NCBI GenBank assembly: GCA_945861845.1
Contig: CAMAWS010000007.1
Coordinates: 1 to 18,155 of the forward strand
Direction: 5' to 3'
Source: Candidatus Sulfopaludibacter sp. SbA3
GTDB lineage: Bacteria > Acidobacteriota > Terriglobia > 20CM-2-55-15
Length of the DNA: 18,155 nucleotides
Part shown: positions 13,341 to 18,155 of the stretch, piece after piece
Layout of the letters: each line of letters begins with the position of its first letter
How positions within the stretch are numbered: position 1 is the stretch's first letter
Translations under genes and position numbers: made by a program
The notes under the pieces: model-generated
The model's input: only the letters and a program-made list of their open reading frames with translations
Database searches by the model: none
Told to the model about the DNA's origin: nothing

Positions 13341-16228
13341 AGGAATTTTAACCCAAACTGGACAATTCGTGGAGACCGGGCCACGAAGAGAGCGCCGAAA
13401 TCGGAGGAGTCGACGAAGTTCTGCATTGAGGGCGGGGCGACAAAGTTCGGGTGGTTCAACACATTGTATGCATCGGCACGAAGCTGAAGGCGAGCCACAT
13501 CGGAAAGCCTGAAGCTCCGGGTCAAGGCCACATCGAGGCTCCAGATGCCGGGGCCGATAATGACGTTGCGCCCGCTGTTACCGAATCGTGTGCCGTCGGG
13601 AATTCGAAACGCGGAAGGATCAAAGAAGCGGTCCGGCGTGGGACTGGATACATTCGGATTCCCGACGAGGTCGGGGCGGTTGACGATCGGGCTGCCGGTG
13701 CCGGAAACATCCGCTCCCGTCACAGCCGACAGCGGCGTCCCGGACTGCTTCGTTCCAATGGCCTGAATCTGCCACCCACGGAGAACCGCGAGGTCCGGAA
13801 GGTTGTATGTCGTCGAAAAACCAAGCCGATGTTTTGCGTGAAAATCGCTGAGTCCTCGCTCTGCACCCAGATCGTGGGAGTTCTGCGGAAGCATGCTGAT
13901 CAGCGTCGCATCATCTATGGATCTCGAAAAACGGTATGACGCCGCAAAACCAAGCCCCGCGCGAAACCGCCTCACAATCCGCGCTTCGCCTCCATGCGCT
14001 ATTGATGACGCGCTGGTTTCGAACTGGAAAATGTTGCGGAATTGCGGGAACGGCCGGCGGTCGTTAATGCCGGCCAGGGGTCCTGGCGACGGCTGGTTCA
14101 AATTCAGCTGGCGCCTCAGCCTTCCACCTTTTTGACCCAGATATGAAAACTCGATCACGATATCTCCGGGCAGCGGCTTCTGCACCGACAGGCTCCACTG
14201 ATGCACGTACGGATTGGGCAATTGCCGGGACGATGAAAACAGGCTCGGACGCGTATCCACACCCGCGCGTTCAAAGGCGGTGTCGAAATAAAAAGCGGGA
14301 AGAACGGGACCGTTATCCTGTACGTCGAAACGAACGAATGGAGGATTCAATCCCAGCAGAAAAAGACTGTCGCCAACCGTCAGCGTGTCGTAGAACAGGC
14401 CCGCGCCCGCACGCACGAGCAAATCGCCAAACGGCCTCCAGGACAGGCCGGCGCGCGGCCCCCAGTTGTTGCGATCGGGACCGTAAAGATGGTCCGGGGA
14501 CTGCACAAGCTGCCCGGTAGAGGAATCAAAGTTCGATGCCATGCCGTGCGCCTCGGTAAAAGGAGACTGGTAGTCGTACCGTATTCCGGCATTTACCGAA
14601 AGCCGCGGCAGCAGCGAATGGTCGTGCTGTATATAAAAGCTCCCCATCCATGTCCGGAACTCTCGCGCAGTATCGCCTTCGATGCGCAACGCGTTGCTGG
14701 GGACTCCGAGCAGCAGATTCGCAAACGGGTGTCCGGAAAACATTCCCCCGGTAAACTGGAACTGGCCGCGGCCATACAAATCAAGGGAAGCGTGAAACGG
14801 AAAGTACCGGACAGTTCCGCCGAACTTCGTGACTGATGCGCCGCCTTGCCGGGAAAGATCATTAACAATTTCAAAGCTTTGGTTTCGCCGGGCCTGCGGC
14901 AAGTTCGGGGCGTGGCCAAGGTTCGAAAGACCGGTAACCAGAACAGCCGGAAATGCAGTGTTGCCGATGATGGTGCGCGGCTGCTCCAGGACGTTCACCG
15001 AAAGGCGAACCTGGTGCACGAATTCCGGGGAAAAGATGTACGTATTGTGGAGCCGGAAGGAATGTGTCTGCAGCTCATCGCGAACTCCAAAAGACGGGAG
15101 ATTCGAAATACCACTGAGCAGGTTGAACGGATCCTCTGTTGTATCGCGATCAAACTGATATTCCAGAAACACTTCATCGGCCGACGCAAGTCGATGGTCA
15201 ACGCGAAAGCCAAATGCATCGGCGGCGGTTGAGAGTTTTCCGACGGCGCGGTAGTTCGGAGTGGCGGGGTCGGCGGAACCGGCGACGTTAGGCGCCGGAT
15301 ATAGCCGGGCCATGGCCAATCCCGCCGGATAAAGGCGCTCCACGGGAATGCGGTTGCCGGGGAACTCAAGTCCTGTCTCGGGATCCAGCAGTGGCGCAAC
15401 CAGAGATGAAAAGTCCCCCCGAAGCCAGGCCGGTTCCGGCACTCGCGCGGCACGGGTGATCGACTGCCTGATGCGCAGACCCCAATATTGCGCGTGAATG
15501 TAGGTTCCGTCTCTCGCCCGGCCGCCCAAATCGGTTCCAAAGAAGTGGTATTTGAAAGGCGGTATCGGCTGGTCCGGAGGATCAAAGTAATTCCGCGCAT
15601 TGAGCCCATCGTTGCGATGGAAGTAGTGCAGGTCGCCATGGAAACCGTCCTGGCCCGGAGGCAGAGCGTCGTCGACGGTTGTGGTATCGCCAAGTTCCGC
15701 TGAAAACTCGGGCGCCCCGCCCGTTGCCGCGGCCAATGATGAACTGGTAAACACGTTGCCGGAAGCAGCCGCCCATTGTTGACCGGAACCCTCGGCAATT
15801 CCGCTCACATTGACTCCGCCGCGCAACCCAAACAACCTGTCGAACCTGGGGAGGCCTTCTCGCGCAGCCGGCTCCGCGCTCCCCTGCGCGTTGAGGACTT
15901 CATCGAGCTGAAGATCGATCTGTTCCAGGTCATTCGAATCGCCAGCGAGAAGTGGAATATCGAACTCGTATACGGCGTCACTCTCGGCGAGCTGGACGCT
16001 GTTGGTTCGCACACTGCGGTAACCAGGCTGGCGAATTTCGATGTAAAACCGGCCGGAAATTTCCAGCCGGAAGGCGCCGCGCACATCAGCCACAGCGGTG
16101 ATGACACGGCCATCATCCGTCATCACGTGGACCTGGGCGCGCGGTACCGGCATCCCGCTGGAATCGGTGACGCGGCCTGTGAGAGTCGGGACTAATGCGA
16201 GAACAAGAGAGAGCGCGAGACCAAGCAT
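13334..16228 (-). CDS. Oar-like outer-membrane receptor with carboxypeptidase-regulatory domain
   Basis: A 964-residue outer-membrane protein. A short hydrophobic signal (residues 1-16) is followed directly by a carboxypeptidase regulatory-like beta domain (LTGRVTDSSGMPVPRAQVHV to about residue 95). Then comes a short plug-like region (about 105-195) and a large beta-barrel starting at FHGDLHYFHRNDGLNARNYF, the block typical of acidobacterial Oar/TonB-dependent receptors. It ends with FGLKFLW, a terminal aromatic residue as expected for barrel insertion. The plug region is shorter than usual and lacks an obvious NG-R...DG plug core, so TonB-driven uptake is uncertain; adhesion or secretion-related roles are alternatives. 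The start at 16228 has no Shine-Dalgarno sequence; it follows serA by 33 nt and its stop overlaps the start of the next exported protein. Confidence 0.87.
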   Translation of the reverse strand: MLGLALSLVLALVPTLTGRVTDSSGMPVPRAQVHVMTDDGRVITAVADVRGAFRLEISGRFYIEIRQPGYRSVRTNSVQLAESDAVYEFDIPLLAGDSNDLEQIDLQLDEVLNAQGSAEPAAREGLPRFDRLFGLRGGVNVSGIAEGSGQQWAAASGNVFTSSSLAAATGGAPEFSAELGDTTTVDDALPPGQDGFHGDLHYFHRNDGLNARNYFDPPDQPIPPFKYHFFGTDLGGRARDGTYIHAQYWGLRIRQSITRAARVPEPAWLRGDFSSLVAPLLDPETGLEFPGNRIPVERLYPAGLAMARLYPAPNVAGSADPATPNYRAVGKLSTAADAFGFRVDHRLASADEVFLEYQFDRDTTEDPFNLLSGISNLPSFGVRDELQTHSFRLHNTYIFSPEFVHQVRLSVNVLEQPRTIIGNTAFPAVLVTGLSNLGHAPNLPQARRNQSFEIVNDLSRQGGASVTKFGGTVRYFPFHASLDLYGRGQFQFTGGMFSGHPFANLLLGVPSNALRIEGDTAREFRTWMGSFYIQHDHSLLPRLSVNAGIRYDYQSPFTEAHGMASNFDSSTGQLVQSPDHLYGPDRNNWGPRAGLSWRPFGDLLVRAGAGLFYDTLTVGDSLFLLGLNPPFVRFDVQDNGPVLPAFYFDTAFERAGVDTRPSLFSSSRQLPNPYVHQWSLSVQKPLPGDIVIEFSYLGQKGGRLRRQLNLNQPSPGPLAGINDRRPFPQFRNIFQFETSASSIAHGGEARIVRRFRAGLGFAASYRFSRSIDDATLISMLPQNSHDLGAERGLSDFHAKHRLGFSTTYNLPDLAVLRGWQIQAIGTKQSGTPLSAVTGADVSGTGSPIVNRPDLVGNPNVSSPTPDRFFDPSAFRIPDGTRFGNSGRNVIIGPGIWSLDVALTRSFRLSDVARLQLRADAYNVLNHPNFVAPPSMQNFVDSSDFGALFVARSPRIVQFGLKFLW

Positions 16229-16261
16229 AGGTTAGAGAGACATCTTAGTTTGATGGCGCTG

Positions 16262-17851
16262 TCACACCATTACCGCCTTGGCCGTAAGGATATTATCGAT
16301 TGCCCGAACCTTCTCGATTACCTCATTGGGAACGGGGTTATCCACGAGAACAAGGGCCAGCGCCTTCCCGCCGAGACATTCCCGGCCGAGATGCATTCCG
16401 GCGATATTCACATCGGACTGTCCCAGGATCGTGCCGATCTTTCCAATAACGCCCGGCTTGTCGTTGTTTGTGAAATAGATCATGGCGCCGCGGGGAACAA
16501 CCTCGAGTGCATAGCCGTCCACGTTGACGATCCGGGGAACCTTGTCGATAAACACAGTCCCTGATCCCCGGTGGAGATCCGTGTCGGTCTTCAGTTCGAT
16601 CGTGAGGAGATTTGTATAATTTTCGGGCGCAGGAACCCTGGTCTCTTCGACCTTGATGCCGCGGAGGGCCACCAGGTGCATTGCATTGACGAGGTTCACG
16701 CCCGACTGCAACACCGGCGCCAAAAAACGGCGCATGATGACCGACGTCAGGTAGCTGAGATTCATTTCAGAAATCTCGCCCGAATAACGGATCGCCACGC
16801 TTTGCATGCGCCCGTCGGAAATCTGGCTTATGAAGCCGGCCAACCTTGCGGCCAGGTCGACGAAGTGCTGATAGCCTTCCACCTGCCCGGCTTCCAACTG
16901 CGGGAAATTCAGGGCGCCGCTCACAACATTCCTGACCAGGTAATCGGAGACCTGGCGGCAGATGTCCTCAGAGACCTTGCGCTGGGCTTCGACCGTCGAC
17001 GCCCCCAGGTGCGGCGTTGCGATGAAATTATCCAGCTTGAGCAATGGCGATTCCGTATTGGGTTCGATCTCGAAAACGTCGAAGGCCGCTCCTGCAACTT
17101 TTCCGCTTTTCAGGGCGTCGTACAAATCCTGTTCGTTAATGATCCCCCCACGCGCGCAATTCAAGAGTCGAACACCATCCTTCATTTTCGCGATTGCAGC
17201 CTTGTTGATCAAACCCCGCGTTGCGTCCGTAAGAGGCGAGTGGACGGTGATGAAGTCCGCACGTTCCATGATCTGACCGAGGTCAACCAGCGTCAGCCCG
17301 GTTGATAGCTGCGCGTCGGGACTGATGTACGGATCATAGGCAATGACGTTCATTCCCATGGCCTGGCACTTTCGAGCGACTTCACTGCCGATTCGGCCCA
17401 GGCCTACCACGCCAAGCGTCTTGCCGGTCAGCTCCACACCCTTGAACTTGCTCTTCTCCCATTTGCCGTGTCGCAGGGACTCCACCGCCTGGGGAATGTT
17501 TCTCGCCATGGCAAACAACATGGCGATCGTGTGTTCGGCCGTCGTGGTCGTAGAGCCACCTGGCGAATTCATCACGAGGATTCCGTATTCGGTGGCGGCG
17601 TCAATGTCGACATTGTCGACGCCTACGCCTGCCCGCCCGACCACCTTCAGTAGTTTCGCCTTCGATAACACTTCGCGGTCGATGGTCGTACCGCTGCGGA
17701 CGATAATTCCGTCCGCTTCGGGAACAAGATCGAGCAATAGTTCGCGCGAAATCTTGTCGTGGACGATTGGAGTGATGGAGTTTGTGCGCTGGATTACTTT
17801 GAGACCAGCAGGATCGATTCCGTCGAGTAAGAGGACTTTAAATGATGACAT
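16262..17851 (-). CDS. serA: D-3-phosphoglycerate dehydrogenase with ACT domain
   Basis: Oxidises 3-phosphoglycerate to 3-phosphohydroxypyruvate with NAD, the first step of serine synthesis, in the cytoplasm. At 529 residues it is the long form also seen in mycobacteria. The NAD site is GLGRIG (150-155) with acidic D173 at the end of the second strand. Catalytic residues of the D-2-hydroxyacid dehydrogenase family are present: R234 (CARGG), E263 (EIEP) and H281 (TPHLGAST). After about residue 310 come the intervening allosteric domain and a C-terminal ACT domain (AMIYFTNNDKPGVIGKIGTI, then DVNIAGMHLGR), which in relatives senses serine, so feedback control is expected. The start is ATG 17851; only a weak ribosome-binding site is visible. 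An aminotransferase gene lies 84 nt upstream on the same strand. Confidence 0.96.
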   Translation of the reverse strand: MSSFKVLLLDGIDPAGLKVIQRTNSITPIVHDKISRELLLDLVPEADGIIVRSGTTIDREVLSKAKLLKVVGRAGVGVDNVDIDAATEYGILVMNSPGGSTTTTAEHTIAMLFAMARNIPQAVESLRHGKWEKSKFKGVELTGKTLGVVGLGRIGSEVARKCQAMGMNVIAYDPYISPDAQLSTGLTLVDLGQIMERADFITVHSPLTDATRGLINKAAIAKMKDGVRLLNCARGGIINEQDLYDALKSGKVAGAAFDVFEIEPNTESPLLKLDNFIATPHLGASTVEAQRKVSEDICRQVSDYLVRNVVSGALNFPQLEAGQVEGYQHFVDLAARLAGFISQISDGRMQSVAIRYSGEISEMNLSYLTSVIMRRFLAPVLQSGVNLVNAMHLVALRGIKVEETRVPAPENYTNLLTIELKTDTDLHRGSGTVFIDKVPRIVNVDGYALEVVPRGAMIYFTNNDKPGVIGKIGTILGQSDVNIAGMHLGRECLGGKALALVLVDNPVPNEVIEKVRAIDNILTAKAVMV

Positions 17852-17864
17852 TACATTCTTTTAT

Positions 17865-17896
17865 GGCTGCGCCCTATGGGGCTTGCATTCGCAGCC
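17865..17896 (-). promoter_or_regulatory. Hairpin in the serA leader
   Basis: Stem of 7 bp (17865-17871 with 17890-17896, GGCTGCG/CGCAGCC), with a competing inner GCCC/GGGC pairing (17871-17874 with 17879-17882). It lies 13 nt before the serA start and after the aminotransferase stop. It could attenuate or process the transcript, but short GC-rich hairpins also arise by chance. Confidence 0.3.
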
Positions 17897-17935
17897 GCTC
17901 ATGTAGTTGTTATAAGCCGCGAATGACGCGAATTT

Positions 17936-18155
17936 CTAAAGGTTGTCCACAAAGGTCTTGATACGTTCCAATGCGGATTCGATGTTGGATAAAGAATTAG
18001 CAAATGAAAACCGAAGGTATCCTTCGCCGTAATCCCCGAAAGCCGTTCCGGGTAAACATGCGACGCCTACCTCGGTGAGCAGCCGATCTGCAACTTCCTT
18101 GCTGGACAGGCCAAGCCCGCTCACATTCGGGAAGAGGTAGAACGCGCCCGCCGGC
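17936..18155 (-). CDS. C-terminus of class I/II pyridoxal-phosphate aminotransferase (partial)
   Basis: The last 72-73 codons of a gene that runs off the window end; the real start is beyond 18155. The visible sequence begins PAGAFYLFPNVSG, the conserved small-domain motif of aspartate-aminotransferase-like fold-type I enzymes, and continues to VACLPGTAFGDYGEGYLRFS, where the arginine of GYLRFS corresponds to the residue that binds the substrate alpha-carboxylate. The PLP lysine is outside the window. Such enzymes transfer an amino group between amino and keto acids; the exact substrate cannot be told. It lies 84 nt upstream of serA on the same strand. A link to phosphohydroxypyruvate transamination is conceivable but unproven. 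Confidence 0.9.
   Translation of the reverse strand, partial: PAGAFYLFPNVSGLGLSSKEVADRLLTEVGVACLPGTAFGDYGEGYLRFSFANSLSNIESALERIKTFVDNL

Overview
The window looks like chromosomal DNA of a soil-type Acidobacteriota or a close relative. This is an inference from gene content: a large Oar-like outer-membrane receptor with a carboxypeptidase-regulatory N-terminus, a DUF6152 protein beside a secreted PDLSGVW-type protein and a periplasmic amidohydrolase, several secreted beta-propellers, and numerous palindromic intergenic repeats. There is no rRNA, tRNA, CRISPR array, integrase or transposase gene.

Layout. (1) 40-2666, minus strand: a three-gene unit for exported proteins (PDLSGVW protein, DUF6152 protein, metal-dependent amidohydrolase). 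(2) 2845-4926, plus strand: one long secreted Ig-like/stalk/beta-propeller protein split by an in-frame TAG at 3316. It ends against a perfect 19-bp-arm hairpin and a convergent secreted NHL-propeller gene (5001-6317, minus). (3) 6491-8144: a small nucleotide-themed cluster, with HIT hydrolase then PilZ on the minus strand and a cyclic-nucleotide-binding DUF1003 membrane protein on the plus strand, divergent across 37 bp. (4) 8112-8465: a nested inverted repeat of about 350 bp that begins inside the DUF1003 gene and supplies its last ten codons. (5) 8486-12159, plus strand: a complete iron-type ABC importer (lipoprotein binding protein, ATPase, fused double permease). The permease's N-terminal coding appears to be shifted by one base. 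(6) 12195-12329: a hairpin with 42-bp perfect arms between convergent genes. (7) 12336-18155, minus strand: partial class I/II aminotransferase, serA, the Oar-like receptor and an exported protein of unknown function whose start overlaps the receptor's stop.

How the genes work together: the importer genes overlap or nearly touch and should be co-translated. SerA with its ACT domain makes the first committed step to serine, and an aminotransferase lies just upstream. The receptor and the downstream exported protein are translationally coupled and probably serve the same cell-envelope function. Most other genes encode exported envelope proteins of unknown substrate.

No defence or mobile system with a convincing full gene set is visible. 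The most unusual signals are the two apparent lesions in otherwise intact genes (TAG at 3316, one-base shift near 10531), the repeat that donates a protein C-terminus, and possible leaderless promoters that place an extended -10 immediately before ATG.
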